From Methylocystis sp. H62 (lineage in GTDB: Bacteria > Pseudomonadota > Alphaproteobacteria > Rhizobiales > Beijerinckiaceae), in assembly GCF_015709515.1 (NCBI RefSeq), contig NZ_JADNQZ010000059.1:186001-250000 (forward strand): DNA of 64,000 nt, written 5' to 3'. A program made the translations under genes and the position numbers. The notes under the pieces were generated by a model, which was given only the letters and a program-made list of their open reading frames with translations, was not told the DNA's origin and searched no databases. Shown in pieces: positions 24,740-33,882 of the stretch (positions are counted from its first letter, which is position 1; each line of letters opens with the position of its first letter).

Positions 24740-25276
24740 TTACGGCAGCTTTGCGAATCCATCCTTGAATCCCTGCAGAGTCAGCGGCAGACCTATGCCT
24801 TCTTCCGGAACCTGGTGAATGATGAAGGTCGCGGTCTTGCCGCTCTTCAGCTGATCGATGAGCTTGTCGTCCATCATCACCTCGGCGACGCAGCCCGTCG
24901 GCAGACATTTGACAAAGCCGGCGCGGCCGACGTCGGTTTGGTCTATTTTCAAGCCGAGCCCGCTTGGCAGGAGCACGCCGAGAGGCGCGATCACACGCAG
25001 CAGACGGCTCTTGCCGTCGCTTGTCTTCAAGACGATGACGACGAGGTTGACGTTGCTCTTATCCTCGGCGACCACGCTTTGGATCAGCGCGCATTGTTCC
25101 GCAGCCGCGCCTGCGGGCTTCTCGCAGCGCATTTCCCAGTCGCCGAATTTAGCTCTGGCGGGGCCGCCTTGCGCGTGGCTCGCGACGGCGCTGAGCCCGA
25201 GCAACAGCAATGAGGCCGCCGGCGCGACCTGATGTCGCAACAGGCGACGCGTTTTCGCAGCGCGCAAGGACTTCAT
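24740..25276 (-). CDS. Invasion-associated locus B (IalB) family protein
   Basis: 178 residues. A signal peptide (APAASLLLLGLSAVASHAQ, cleavage near 37) precedes the IalB domain: FGDWEMRCEKP, a second Cys at EQCALIQ, VVIVLKTSDGKSRLLRVIAPLGVLLPSGL and CLPTGCVAEVMMDDKLI. The four conserved Cys probably form two disulfides in the periplasm. IalB was named in Bartonella for a role in erythrocyte entry, but the family is general in Hyphomicrobiales. First gene of a two-gene operon with 24112. Confidence 0.85.
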   Translation of the reverse strand: MKSLRAAKTRRLLRHQVAPAASLLLLGLSAVASHAQGGPARAKFGDWEMRCEKPAGAAAEQCALIQSVVAEDKSNVNLVVIVLKTSDGKSRLLRVIAPLGVLLPSGLGLKIDQTDVGRAGFVKCLPTGCVAEVMMDDKLIDQLKSGKTATFIIHQVPEEGIGLPLTLQGFKDGFAKLP

Positions 25277-25600
25277 GATGGCTCCTGGCTGACGGCGCCG
25301 CGGCCGTTCAAATGGTAACGCAGGGAACTGGCCGGTCTCCGCCGGCCGTCCAGCGCGACAGGTCGTTGCCTATCAAATGGACTCCAACTGTCAAGGTCGA
25401 CGGCGTTCGCGCCGCATTGTTTGGCAAACGCTTTGACGCGACGATTTGTCTGCCGAATCTGGCGTTGCAACAATTGCGCGGACCGACGGTTTGTGATTGA
25501 ACCGGCCGACTACCGAGCGGGGCGGGCTTTGGGCGGGCTGCGCACGGAAATCGCAAAAAGAACAACGACTGTCTGGCGAAGGGTTCGAAAGGCGGCTTTA
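25277..25600. other. Divergent intergenic region before the cox operon
   Basis: 324 bp between the IalB-family gene (minus) and ctaC (plus). It contains the GGCCGG hairpin at 25323-25348, which is echoed upstream of ctaE. A frame runs in phase into ctaC from 25421, but its Cys/Arg-rich translation is not family-like. No convincing promoter hexamers were seen. Confidence 0.45.
25323..25348. repeat. ACTGGCCGGT hairpin upstream of ctaC
   Basis: GGGAACTGGCCGGT then CTCCGCCGGCCG; the arms GGCCGG and CCGGCC pair. A nearly identical sequence (GGGGACTGGCCGGT then ACCGCCGGCCG) lies at 30078-30102, just before ctaE. These are the only two copies noticed. Confidence 0.5.
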
Positions 25601-26464
25601 ATGTTTAACGTCAATCGACGAATGCTCACACGTGGCGCATTGGCGGCCGCCGTGACGATTCCTGCGACTTTGTTCGCCGGCTTCGCCCTCGCACAAGTTG
25701 AAGGGCAGCCCACCCCGGGCGGCCTCGGCCTGCCGAACATGGTGACGCCGGTCGGCTTGGGGACTCAGCAATTCTACAACATGGTGCTGATGCCGATCAT
25801 TTCGTTCATCGCGCTCTTCGTTCTGGGCTTGCTGGTCTATGTCAGCTATCGCTTCAACGAGCAGAGGAACCCCATTCCCTCGAAGCTGACGCACAATACG
25901 CCGCTCGAAATCGTCTGGACCTTGATTCCGGTTCTGATCCTTCTGTTCATCTCCGTTCCGTCGCTGCGACTGCTGGCGGAGCAAGTTGAGGTGCCGGAGG
26001 CGTCCGTCACGATCAAAGTGACCGGCAATCAGTGGTATTGGTCTTACAAGTATCCCGAGGATCAGGGCGGCGGCTTTGGCTTCGATCAGATGCTGAAGCC
26101 CGAATCCGAACTTCAGCCCGGCGATCTTCGTCTGCTGTCTGTCGACAATGAGGCGGTTGTGCCGGTCAATGAGGTCATCGCCGTGCACATCACGTCGAAC
26201 GACGTCATCCACGCGTTCGGCGTCCCGTCGTTCGGCGTTCGCATGGACGCGATCCCCGGTCGTTTGAATCAGACATGGTTCAAGATCGAGAAGGAAGGCG
26301 TCTACTACGGCCAGTGCTTCTTCATCTGCGGCAAGGATCACGCCTATATGCCGATCGTGATCCGCGCGGTCAGCCGCGAGAAATACAATGAGTGGCTTGC
26401 CCAGGCGAAGCAGAAGTTCGCCAGCGCCGACTCGCGGGTGCGGGTCGCCGCCGAAAGCCACTGA
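25601..26464 (+). CDS. ctaC: Cytochrome c oxidase subunit II
   Basis: 287 residues. A signal sequence (about 8-32) and two membrane helices (about 62-84 and 103-125) are followed by the periplasmic cupredoxin domain. CuA ligands: H204, C239, C243, H247, M250 in QCFFICGKDHAYM. The family norm in this loop is C-S-E-x-C; here both central residues are Phe, replacing the Glu whose backbone carbonyl binds copper. The electron-entry Trp region is NQWYWSYKYP. ATG 25601 was chosen because it begins a normal signal peptide. Heads the cox block. Confidence 0.95.
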   Translation: MFNVNRRMLTRGALAAAVTIPATLFAGFALAQVEGQPTPGGLGLPNMVTPVGLGTQQFYNMVLMPIISFIALFVLGLLVYVSYRFNEQRNPIPSKLTHNTPLEIVWTLIPVLILLFISVPSLRLLAEQVEVPEASVTIKVTGNQWYWSYKYPEDQGGGFGFDQMLKPESELQPGDLRLLSVDNEAVVPVNEVIAVHITSNDVIHAFGVPSFGVRMDAIPGRLNQTWFKIEKEGVYYGQCFFICGKDHAYMPIVIRAVSREKYNEWLAQAKQKFASADSRVRVAAESH

Positions 26465-26514
26465 ATAGCCGCTGAAACGAGACGCAACGGTACACACTAG
26501 TTTTTCTAAGGAAC

Positions 26515-28182
26515 ATGACGATGGCGAGTTCGACGATGGCCGGGGCGCATGATCATCCGAGGGGTTTGCGCCGCTTCCTCTTCTCCACCAACCACAAAGA
26601 CATCGGCACGCTCTACATCATTCTCGGTTCGATTGGCGGCGTCATCGGCTTCCTGCTGTCGCTCGGCATGCGGCTCGAGCTGGCGTATCCGGGCGTGCAG
26701 ATTTTTCCAGGGCTTGCGGAAGCGCTCCAGGGCGCCGATCCGTCGATGGCGCTGGACGCGGGCAAGAACCTCTACAACGTGTTCATCACGGTCCATGGCG
26801 TGCTCATGATCTTCTTCATGGCCATGCCGATCCTCATCGGCGGCTTCGGCAACTGGTTCGTGCCGATCATGATCGGCGCGCCGGACATGGCCTTCCCGCG
26901 CCTCAACAACATTTCATTTTGGCTGCTCTTCGCCTCGCTCGTGCTCGCCGTCATTTCGATGTTCGTCGAAGGCGCGCCGGGCATGAAGGGCTTCGGCGGC
27001 GGCTGGACCTTCTATCCGCCGCTGTCGTCGAACACCGGCTCGCCCGGCCCGGCGATGGATTTCGTGATCCTGGCGCTGCATCTCGCCGGCGCATCGTCGA
27101 TTCTTGGCGCAATCAACTTCATCACGACGATCTTCAACATGCGCGCGCCCGGCATGACGCTGCACAAGATGCCGCTGTTCGTGTGGTCGATGCTCGTGAC
27201 CGCCTTCCTGCTGCTGCTCGTGCTGCCGGTGCTTGCCGGCTGCGTGACGATGCTGCTCACCGACCGCAACTTCGGCACGATGTTCTATGACCCGGCGGGC
27301 GGCGGCGATCCGCTTCTGTTCCAGCATCTGCTGTGGTTCTTCGGCCATCCGGAAGTCTACATCGTCATTCTTCCCGGCTTCGGCATCATCAGCCAGATCG
27401 TGTCGACCTTCTCGAAAAAGCCGGTGTTCGGCTACCTCGGCATGGCCTACGCCATGGTCAGCATCGGCGTGCTCGGCAGCATCGTGTGGGCGCACCACAT
27501 GTATACGGTCGGCATGTCGCTCAATGCGCAGCGCTACTTCACGCTGGCGACCATGGTGATCGCGGTGCCGACCGGCATCAAGATCTTCTCCTGGATCGCG
27601 ACGATGTGGGGCGGGTCGATCTCGTTCCGCGCGCCGATGGTCTGGGCGATCGGCTTCATCTTCGTGTTCACGATGGGCGGCATCACCGGGGTCGTGCTCG
27701 CCAACGCCAGCGCCGACAAGCAGTTCCACGAGGGCTACTATGTCGTCGCGCACTTCCATTACACGCTGTCGCTCGGCGCGGTCTTCGCGCTCTATGCGGG
27801 GTTCTATTACTGGTTCCCCAAAATGACCGGCTACATGTATTCGGAGACTCTGGCCAAGGCGAACTTCTGGCTGCTGTTCATCGGCGTCAACGTCGTCTTC
27901 TTCCCCCAGCACTTCCTCGGACTGGGCGGGATGCCGCGCCGCTACATCGACTATCCGGACGCTTACGCGCTGTGGAATCTGGTGTCGTCCTCCGGCATGA
28001 TCTTCGTCACGCTCTCGCTGATCGTCTGGTTCTACGCGATCATTGAGGCCTTCATGAAGAAGCGTCTGGCCGGGGCCAATCCCTGGGGCGTGGGCGCAAC
28101 GACGCTGGAATGGACTCTGTCGTCGCCGCCGCCGTTCCATCAGTTCCAGGTTCTGCCGCGCATCACCGGGGCGAGCCGGTAA
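26515..28182 (+). CDS. ctaD: Cytochrome c oxidase subunit I
   Basis: 555 residues, twelve helices; binds haem a and the haem a3-CuB centre where O2 is reduced. The CuB ligand His and the cross-linked Tyr are H278 and Y282 in [16 protein letters not shown]; the other CuB His are in WAHHMYTVG. The C-terminal haem ligands lie in [18 protein letters not shown], and the D-channel Asp region follows [15 protein letters not shown] precedes ATG 26515. 50 bp after ctaC. Confidence 0.97.
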   Translation: MTMASSTMAGAHDHPRGLRRFLFSTNHKDIGTLYIILGSIGGVIGFLLSLGMRLELAYPGVQIFPGLAEALQGADPSMALDAGKNLYNVFITVHGVLMIFFMAMPILIGGFGNWFVPIMIGAPDMAFPRLNNISFWLLFASLVLAVISMFVEGAPGMKGFGGGWTFYPPLSSNTGSPGPAMDFVILALHLAGASSILGAINFITTIFNMRAPGMTLHKMPLFVWSMLVTAFLLLLVLPVLAGCVTMLLTDRNFGTMFYDPAGGGDPLLFQHLLWFFGHPEVYIVILPGFGIISQIVSTFSKKPVFGYLGMAYAMVSIGVLGSIVWAHHMYTVGMSLNAQRYFTLATMVIAVPTGIKIFSWIATMWGGSISFRAPMVWAIGFIFVFTMGGITGVVLANASADKQFHEGYYVVAHFHYTLSLGAVFALYAGFYYWFPKMTGYMYSETLAKANFWLLFIGVNVVFFPQHFLGLGGMPRRYIDYPDAYALWNLVSSSGMIFVTLSLIVWFYAIIEAFMKKRLAGANPWGVGATTLEWTLSSPPPFHQFQVLPRITGASR

Positions 28183-28191
28183 CCAACGAAG

Positions 28192-28219
28192 CGTCGGCGC
28201 GAATGAACTCGCGCCGACG
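28192..28219. terminator. Hairpin between ctaD and ctaB
   Basis: CGTCGGCGCGA-ATGAAC-TCGCGCCGACG, a perfect 11-bp stem, ten bases after the ctaD stop. There is no T-run, so it is more likely a processing or mRNA-stabilising structure that sets different levels for the structural and assembly genes than a full terminator. Confidence 0.5.
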
Positions 28220-28293
28220 ATGCAGCCGGCCCTGGCGAGCATGACGCTGCTCGCTGCGCCCGCCTCGGCGGCCAAGGTTTTGAGTGAAACGCC

Positions 28294-29226
28294 ATGAGCG
28301 ACGCATCCTATCTGCATGACGAACAGGCTCCGCGCATCTCGGTCGCGGCGCCGTCGGACTATTTCGCGTTGCTCAAGCCGCGCGTGATGTCGCTTGTGGT
28401 GTTCACCGCGCTCGCCGGCCTGTTGCTCGCGCCGACGCCGCCGCATCCGCTGATCGGCTTTGCTTCGCTCCTCGCGATCGCGGTCGGCGCCGGCGCTTCC
28501 GGGGCGCTCAACATGTGGTACGACGCCGATATCGATGCGCTGATGACGCGCACGCGCAAGCGGCCAATTCCCGCCGGCCGGCTCGATCCCGAAACGGCGC
28601 TCGCCTTTGGCCTCGTGCTGGCGACGCTGTCGGTCTTTACGCTCGGCTATGTCGCGAACTGGTTCGCCGCCGCGCTGCTCGCCTTCACCATTCTCTTCTA
28701 TGTCGTGATCTATACGATGTGGCTGAAGCGCTGGACGCCGATGAACATCGTCATCGGCGGCGCCGCCGGCGCGCTTCCGCCGATGGTCGGCTATGCCGCC
28801 GCGACGGGCGAGATCAATCTCGCGAGCGTCGTGCTCTTTGCGATCATCTTCATGTGGACGCCGCCGCACTTCTGGTCGCTCGCCTTGCTGAGAAGCGAGG
28901 ACTACGCTCGCGCCGGCGTGCCGATGCTGCCCAATGTCGCCGGCGAAGACCGCACGCGGCTCGAAATCCTGATCTATGCGCTGGCGCTCGCGCCGCTCGG
29001 CGTTGCGCCCTGGCTGATGGGCTTCGCCTCGCTCGCCTATGGGCTCATCTCGATCGGCTGCGGGATCGCGCTCGTCGCTGTCGCGGCGATGGTCTTCAGG
29101 CGGCGCGAAGGCGACGCGGCGCGTCTCGCCGCCCGCCGGATGTTTTTGTTCTCGATCCTCTATCTATTCCTGCTGTTCCTGGTCCTCGTCGTCGAGCAGA
29201 CGGCGCATATCTTTGCGCTGATCTAG
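28294..29226 (+). CDS. ctaB: Protohaem IX farnesyltransferase (haem O synthase)
   Basis: 310 residues, UbiA-type prenyltransferase with about nine helices. It adds a farnesyl chain to haem B to give haem O, the precursor of haem A for CtaD. First Asp-rich motif [15 protein letters not shown] (about residues 71-85) with [10 protein letters not shown] next; a second polar motif follows [16 protein letters not shown] 28294. Confidence 0.95.
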   Translation: MSDASYLHDEQAPRISVAAPSDYFALLKPRVMSLVVFTALAGLLLAPTPPHPLIGFASLLAIAVGAGASGALNMWYDADIDALMTRTRKRPIPAGRLDPETALAFGLVLATLSVFTLGYVANWFAAALLAFTILFYVVIYTMWLKRWTPMNIVIGGAAGALPPMVGYAAATGEINLASVVLFAIIFMWTPPHFWSLALLRSEDYARAGVPMLPNVAGEDRTRLEILIYALALAPLGVAPWLMGFASLAYGLISIGCGIALVAVAAMVFRRREGDAARLAARRMFLFSILYLFLLFLVLVVEQTAHIFALI

Positions 29227-29271
29227 GCGGCCAAGCGAATGGTGAGCGAAATGATCGATGCAGGAGACAAA

Positions 29272-29448
29272 ATGAAAGAGCGCGCCAGTCTATTCGACCG
29301 GCCAGGGGTCGTTCTGACCGAAGAGCAGGCGCGCAGCCGTCGGGCGCGCAACATCGCGATCGGTGTGACGATCGCGCTCCTCGCTGTGCTGTTCTACGCC
29401 GTCACGCTGGTGAAGTTTGGCGCGGCCATCGTCAATCGGACGATCTGA
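29272..29448 (+). CDS. Small CoxF-like membrane protein
   Basis: 58 residues from ATG 29272, with GGAG 5 nt upstream, which decides against in-frame ATGs at 29239 and 29251. A polar N-terminal half with EEQARSRRARN precedes one helix (IAIGVTIALLAVLFYAVTLV). Position and pattern match the short CoxF-type protein found between ctaB and ctaG in alphaproteobacteria, thought to help oxidase assembly. It ends 2 bp before ctaG. Confidence 0.75.
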   Translation: MKERASLFDRPGVVLTEEQARSRRARNIAIGVTIALLAVLFYAVTLVKFGAAIVNRTI

Positions 29449-29450
29449 CC

Positions 29451-30044
29451 ATGAACGCGCCGGCGCCTCGATCACGCAAACGCCCGCAGATGATCGCGGC
29501 GGCGCTGGTCGTGGGCACGGCGGCGATGCTCGGCCTGTCTTTCGCTTCCGCTCCGCTTTACCGGGCCTTTTGCGCCGCGACTGGCTTTGGCGGCACGCCG
29601 AGGACCAATCTTGCCGGCGCGCCGTCCCCCGGCGAGCGCGTGCTCACCGTGCGCTTCGACGCCAATGTCGCCCGCGATCTTCCGTGGCGCTTCGAGCCCG
29701 AGGTCGCCAAGATCTCCTTGCGCACCGGCGAGACGAAAACCGTCTATTACAAGGTCGCCAATCTTTCTGATCGCGAGACCAGCGGCCAGGCGGCCTACAA
29801 TGTCACGCCCGGCCAGGCCGGCGCCTTCTTCGTCAAGGTCGCCTGCTTCTGCTTCGAGGAGAAGCGGCTCGGACCGCACGAGGCCGAGGAATGGCCGGTG
29901 GTTTTCTATCTCGATCCCGCTCTTGAGCGTGAAGAAGGCATGCGCGGCGTTCGCGAGATCACGCTGTCCTACACGTTCTTCGCCATCAAGGATTCCACCG
30001 CGGCGAAGACGAGCGAGACGGCGATCGCAAAGCCGAAGGGTTGA
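29451..30044 (+). CDS. ctaG: Cox11/CtaG copper chaperone
   Basis: 197 residues; inserts CuB into subunit I. An N-terminal membrane anchor (about 13-32) is followed by a periplasmic immunoglobulin-like domain with the copper-binding CFCF motif (C132, C134) in KVACFCFEEKRLGP; another conserved Cys lies in YRAFCAATGFGGT. ATG 29451 directly follows the stop of the CoxF-like gene. Confidence 0.95.
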   Translation: MNAPAPRSRKRPQMIAAALVVGTAAMLGLSFASAPLYRAFCAATGFGGTPRTNLAGAPSPGERVLTVRFDANVARDLPWRFEPEVAKISLRTGETKTVYYKVANLSDRETSGQAAYNVTPGQAGAFFVKVACFCFEEKRLGPHEAEEWPVVFYLDPALEREEGMRGVREITLSYTFFAIKDSTAAKTSETAIAKPKG

Positions 30045-30077
30045 CGGCGCCGCGCGACTTGGCCGCACGGCAAACTA

Positions 30078-30102
30078 GGGGACTGGCCGGTACCGCCGGC
30101 CG
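30078..30102. repeat. ACTGGCCGGT hairpin upstream of ctaE
   Basis: GGGGACTGGCCGGT then ACCGCCGGCCG, second copy of the element at 25323-25348. It lies 18 bp before the ctaE start and could influence translation of subunit III. Confidence 0.5.
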
Positions 30103-30120
30103 ATGACAAGGAAGAGCAAG

Positions 30121-31011
30121 ATGGCGGACGGACACGCGAAACCCGAACACGACTATCATCTGGTCGATCCGAGTCCGTGGCCGATCGTGGGCGCGCTCGC
30201 CGCGCTCATCACGGCGATCGGCGCGGTCATGTGGATGGCGCAGCACAAGGGCGCGCCGATCGGCGGCATGACTTTCGGCGGCACAATGTTCTTTGTCGGC
30301 CTGGGCGGCATTCTGCTGGTGATGTACGCGTGGTGGAGCGACATCATCCACGAAGCGAGCGCCGGCGGATTCCACTCGCCCGTCGTGCGCCTGCATCATC
30401 GCTACGGCATGATCCTGTTCATCTTCTCGGAGGTGATGTTCTTCGTCGCCTGGTTCTGGGCGTTCTTCAATTCGGCGCTTTTCCCGGCCGATGCGGCGCA
30501 GGTCCTGCGCACCGAATTGTTCCAGGGCATCTGGCCGCCCAAGGGCATCGAAGTGCTAAGCCCCTGGAAACTGCCGCTCCTCAATACGCTCATTCTGCTC
30601 AGCTCCGGCGCGACTCTGACATGGGCCCATCATGGCCTTCTGGAAAACAATCGCGGCGTGTTGAAGAAGGGCTTGATCGCGACGATCGCGCTCGGCCTGC
30701 TGTTCACGGCGATTCAGGCCTATGAATATCTCCACGCGCCCTTCGCCTTCGCCTTCGACCCGGCGAAGCCGGCGGCGACGAATTACGGCTCGACTTTTTT
30801 CATGGCGACCGGATTTCACGGTTTCCACGTGATCGTCGGCACGATCTTCCTCGTCGTGTGCCTGCTGCGCGTCTTCAAGGGCGCCTTCACGCCGGACCAG
30901 CATTTGGGCTTCGAATTCGCCGCCTGGTACTGGCACTTCGTCGACGTCGTCTGGTTGTTTCTGTTCGCCAGCATTTACGTGTGGGGGAACTGGGGCGGGA
31001 CAATGGAATAG
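30121..31011 (+). CDS. ctaE: Cytochrome c oxidase subunit III
   Basis: 296 residues, seven helices. Family blocks: HDYHLVDPSPWPIVGALAAL at the N terminus, GMILFIFSEVMFFVAWFWAFF, a conserved Glu in YEYLHAPFAF, FHGFHVIVGTIFL and the C-terminal AAWYWHFVDVVWLFLF. It carries no metal and stabilises subunit I and its proton-uptake path. ATG 30121 has AAGGAAGAG upstream; an in-frame ATG at 30103 is less likely. Confidence 0.96.
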   Translation: MADGHAKPEHDYHLVDPSPWPIVGALAALITAIGAVMWMAQHKGAPIGGMTFGGTMFFVGLGGILLVMYAWWSDIIHEASAGGFHSPVVRLHHRYGMILFIFSEVMFFVAWFWAFFNSALFPADAAQVLRTELFQGIWPPKGIEVLSPWKLPLLNTLILLSSGATLTWAHHGLLENNRGVLKKGLIATIALGLLFTAIQAYEYLHAPFAFAFDPAKPAATNYGSTFFMATGFHGFHVIVGTIFLVVCLLRVFKGAFTPDQHLGFEFAAWYWHFVDVVWLFLFASIYVWGNWGGTME

Positions 31012-31038
31012 GCGCGCCTGCGCTAATTTGAACATTGG

Positions 31039-31067
31039 ACGGTCACGGGCGCGCCCGTGACCGTTTT
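31039..31067 (+). terminator. Perfect palindrome with T-run after ctaE
   Basis: The palindrome ACGGTCACGGGCG-CGCCCGTGACCGT (31039-31064) is followed by TTT. It ends only about 15 bp before the start of the DUF983 gene and just ahead of its GGAGG, so it may be an attenuator between the structural genes and the DUF983-surf1 pair. Confidence 0.6.
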
Positions 31068-31082
31068 CGTTGGAGGACCAAC

Positions 31083-31460
31083 ATGTCACAAGAGCACGTC
31101 TATCCGCCCGTTTCGCTCTATGTCGACGGAATCCTCGGCAGATGTCCGCGCTGCGGCAAGGGCCATATGATCCGGGGCCTGCTGACCGTTGCGCCGACAT
31201 GCGAGGTTTGCGGGCTCGATTTCTCCTTTGCCGACGCGGGCGACGGCCCGGCGATCTTGGTCATGACCATCGTCGGCTTCGTCGCGATCGCGGTGCTGTG
31301 GTATGTCGAGGTGGGATATCAACCGTCCTATTGGGTGCACGCCGCGATCCTGGTGCCCCTGTCGGCCATTCTCTGCGTCGGGCTGCTGCGGCCGATGAAG
31401 GGCCTGCTGATCGCCCTGCAATATTTCAACAAGGCTGAAGAAAGCCGCCATCAGTCGTGA
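31083..31460 (+). CDS. DUF983 zinc-ribbon membrane protein
   Basis: 125 residues. An N-terminal zinc-ribbon pattern (CPRCGKG ... CEVCGLDF, about residues 21-44) precedes two membrane helices (ILVMTIVGFVAIAVLWYVEVGY and WVHAAILVPLSAILCVGLL). The DUF983 family is regularly found between ctaE and surf1 and is presumed to help cytochrome oxidase biogenesis; the mechanism is unknown. GGAGG precedes ATG 31083. The stop overlaps the surf1 start by 4 bp. Confidence 0.88.
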   Translation: MSQEHVYPPVSLYVDGILGRCPRCGKGHMIRGLLTVAPTCEVCGLDFSFADAGDGPAILVMTIVGFVAIAVLWYVEVGYQPSYWVHAAILVPLSAILCVGLLRPMKGLLIALQYFNKAEESRHQS

Positions 31461-32197
31461 GCGCCGCCGTCCGCGCGCTTCTGGGGCCGGCGGTTGCGAC
31501 GACGCTGCTCTTTGCGCTGCTGGTCAGTCTGGGATTTTGGCAGGTGCGGCGGCTCGGCGAGAAAGAGGCGCTGATCGCACGCGTCGAGCAGCGCTCCACG
31601 CAGTCGCCGCAGCCGATTCCGCCGCCTGAGGGATGGGCGAGCCTTCGCGCTGAAGATTACGACTTCATGCATGTGCGCGCGGCGGGTCGTTTTATCGACG
31701 GCCGCGATGCGCTGGTCTTCGCCGCGCCGCCGGAGGGCGCGAGCCGAGAGCCGGGCTATTGGCTGCTCACGCCCTTCGCGCTGACGGGCGGCGGCCTCAT
31801 GCTTGTCGATCGGGGATTTCTTCCCGCCTCAAAAGCCGGCGACGCCGCCGTGCGCGCCGCTCCTCCGGGCGAAGCGACGCTCGTTGGACTGCTGCGCGCG
31901 CCGGAGCGCCGCAACCCCTTCACGCCCGCCGACCAGCCCGAGAAGGGCGTCTTCTTTGCGCGCGATCCCGCGGCGATCGCCGCCGCTCTCGGCTTAGCGG
32001 ACGTCGCGCCTTTCGCGCTCGTCATTGATGCGGCTCCCGCAGCGGGGCCGGATTGGCCGCGCCCGGTGGGGGGCGTTCCAATGATCGTCAATAATCACTT
32101 CTCCTACGCCGTGACGTGGTTCAGCCTGTCGCTCGCGCTTCTAGTGATATTCGCGCTTTATGCCCGCGGCGTCCTGGCGCGCGCCGACGCGCCGTAG
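31457..32197 (+). CDS. surf1: SURF1-family oxidase assembly protein
   Basis: 246 residues with terminal membrane helices (about 9-28 and 213-235) and a periplasmic beta domain: LGFWQVRRLGEKEALI, then PGYWLLTPFAL, LVDRGFLP, FTPADQPEKGVFFARDP and NNHFSYAVTWF. It helps place haem a in subunit I. The GTG start at 31457 overlaps the DUF983 stop, indicating translational coupling. Confidence 0.92.
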   Translation: MSAAVRALLGPAVATTLLFALLVSLGFWQVRRLGEKEALIARVEQRSTQSPQPIPPPEGWASLRAEDYDFMHVRAAGRFIDGRDALVFAAPPEGASREPGYWLLTPFALTGGGLMLVDRGFLPASKAGDAAVRAAPPGEATLVGLLRAPERRNPFTPADQPEKGVFFARDPAAIAAALGLADVAPFALVIDAAPAAGPDWPRPVGGVPMIVNNHFSYAVTWFSLSLALLVIFALYARGVLARADAP

Positions 32198-32275
32198 CCT
32201 CGGCCTTGCGGCGATCGCGAATATGCTATGAAAAGGCGCAATGAACTGAACGCCGATTGATCCGTTCGCTGATCT

Positions 32276-32379
32276 GTCATTCCCGAAAGGCCGAAGGCCT
32301 GATCGGGAATCCAGAGCCTACCTAGGAGCGCTGGTATTGCTCTGGATTCCCAATCGCGCTCCGCGCGTCGGGAATGACC
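32276..32379. repeat. Intergenic repeat family B, copy 3
   Basis: GTCATTCCCG to CGGGAATGAC, 104 bp with inner GGGAATCCAGAGC and CTCTGGATTCCC. It ends 15 bp before the ribosome site of thrC, so its stems would be in the thrC leader if transcription starts upstream. Confidence 0.85.
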
Positions 32380-32409
32380 CCTGAACGGCTCAGAAGGAAA
32401 TCGTATGAC

Positions 32410-33861
32410 ATGCGCGTCGCAAGCGGCGCGCCCGCCGCATCGATGGATCGAAGATTGCGCTATCTCTCAACCCGCGGCGAGGCCGCGCAGCTTGGCTTTG
32501 ACGACGTGCTGCTCGCCGGTCTCGCGACCGACGGCGGGCTCTACACGCCGCTCGCCTATCCGCGTCTCGCGCCATCCGAGATCGCCGCGCTCGCGGGCCG
32601 GCCCTATGCCGAAGCGACGGCGCAAGTGATCGCGCCTTATCTCAGCGAGACGTTTTCGCATGAGATTTTGCGGGCGCAGACCGAGAGCGCCTATAGCGGG
32701 TTTCGTCACCGCGCGATCGCGCCGCTGACGCAGATCGCCGACAATCTCTTCGTACTCGAACTTTTTCACGGGCCGACGCTCGCCTTCAAGGATCTGGCGA
32801 TGCAGCTCCTCGGGCGCATGATGAATCATGTGCTCGAAGAGCGAAATCTGCGCGCCACCATCGTCGGCGCAACGTCCGGCGATACGGGCGCCGCGGCGAT
32901 CGACGCGTTCAAGGGCCTGGATCGCGTTGACGTCTTCATCCTGTTTCCGCACGGCCGGGTCTCCGACGTGCAGCGCAAGCAAATGACCACGGTCGCTGAC
33001 GACAATGTTCATACGATCGCGCTGCAGGGCTCGTTTGACGACGCGCAAGCGATTTTGAAACGGCTGTTTCGCGCCGCCGACTTTCGCTCACGCGTCGGAC
33101 TCGCCGGGGTCAATTCGATCAACTGGGCGCGCGTCGTCGTGCAGACCGTCTATTATTTCACGAGCGCCGTGGCGCTCGGCGCCCCGCATCGGCATATTTC
33201 CTTCGCCGTGCCGACGGGCAATTTCGGCGACGTGCTCGCCGGCTATGTCGCCAAGCGGATGGGGTTGCCGATCGAGAGATTGGTCGTCGCCACCAACGCC
33301 AACGACATTCTTGCGCGCGCGCTTGCCAGCGGGCGTTACGAGCCGCGGGGCGTCACGCCGACTCAGTCGCCGTCGATGGACATTCAGGTTTCATCCAATT
33401 TCGAACGCTTGTTATTCGACGCAAGCGGGCGCGATCCGGCGGTGATCCGCGCCGCTTTCGCCTCGCTCGACCAATCCGGCGCCTTCGAGATTCCAGCTGC
33501 GGCGCTCGCCGCCATTCGCGCCGAATTCGACGCGGAGTCCGTCGGCGAGGCCGAGACGACGGAGGAGATTCGCCGCACCTGGCGCGAGACCGGCTATGTG
33601 CTCGATCCGCATACGGCGACCGGCGTCACCGCGGCGCGCGCGCGGCTTGCGAAAGATCCGGCGACGCCCGTCATCGCGCTTTCGACGGCGCATCCGGCAA
33701 AGTTTCCGGACGCTATTGAGCGCGCCATCGGACTGCGCCCGCAGCCGCCTGAAAATATTGCGGCCCGACTTGACGCGCCGGAACGATTCACGATTCTTGA
33801 AAATGATGGCGCGCGAGTCGCCGAATTTATTTCATCGCACGCGCGGGCGGCGAAGAACTGA
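32410..33861 (+). CDS. thrC: Threonine synthase
   Basis: 483 residues; PLP enzyme converting O-phospho-L-homoserine to threonine. YLSTRGEA lies near the N terminus, the PLP Lys is K127 in GPTLAFKDLAMQ, and the phosphate-binding region is GATSGDTGAAAI; SINWARVVVQTVYYF and VPTGNFGDVLAGY are also typical. The start is set by AAGGAA at 32395-32400, 9 nt before ATG 32410; ATG 32443 would give a more usual N terminus but has no ribosome site. The overlapping ATG at 32405 is out of frame. Confidence 0.95.
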   Translation: MRVASGAPAASMDRRLRYLSTRGEAAQLGFDDVLLAGLATDGGLYTPLAYPRLAPSEIAALAGRPYAEATAQVIAPYLSETFSHEILRAQTESAYSGFRHRAIAPLTQIADNLFVLELFHGPTLAFKDLAMQLLGRMMNHVLEERNLRATIVGATSGDTGAAAIDAFKGLDRVDVFILFPHGRVSDVQRKQMTTVADDNVHTIALQGSFDDAQAILKRLFRAADFRSRVGLAGVNSINWARVVVQTVYYFTSAVALGAPHRHISFAVPTGNFGDVLAGYVAKRMGLPIERLVVATNANDILARALASGRYEPRGVTPTQSPSMDIQVSSNFERLLFDASGRDPAVIRAAFASLDQSGAFEIPAAALAAIRAEFDAESVGEAETTEEIRRTWRETGYVLDPHTATGVTAARARLAKDPATPVIALSTAHPAKFPDAIERAIGLRPQPPENIAARLDAPERFTILENDGARVAEFISSHARAAKN

Positions 33862-33882
33862 CAAGGTCTGGCAAGGAGAACG

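Noticed and set aside
25500-25600. tRNA-like GGTTCGAAA near 25582
   Set aside because: No matching acceptor, anticodon or D-arm can be folded around it.
26914-28869. 651-codon minus-strand frame opposite ctaD and ctaB
   Set aside because: Shadow of two well-supported genes; Arg/His/Asp-rich, no motif.
32405-32629. Alternative reading frame starting at ATG 32405 ahead of thrC
   Set aside because: 74-residue frame overlapping thrC out of phase; the AAGGAA site better serves ATG 32410.
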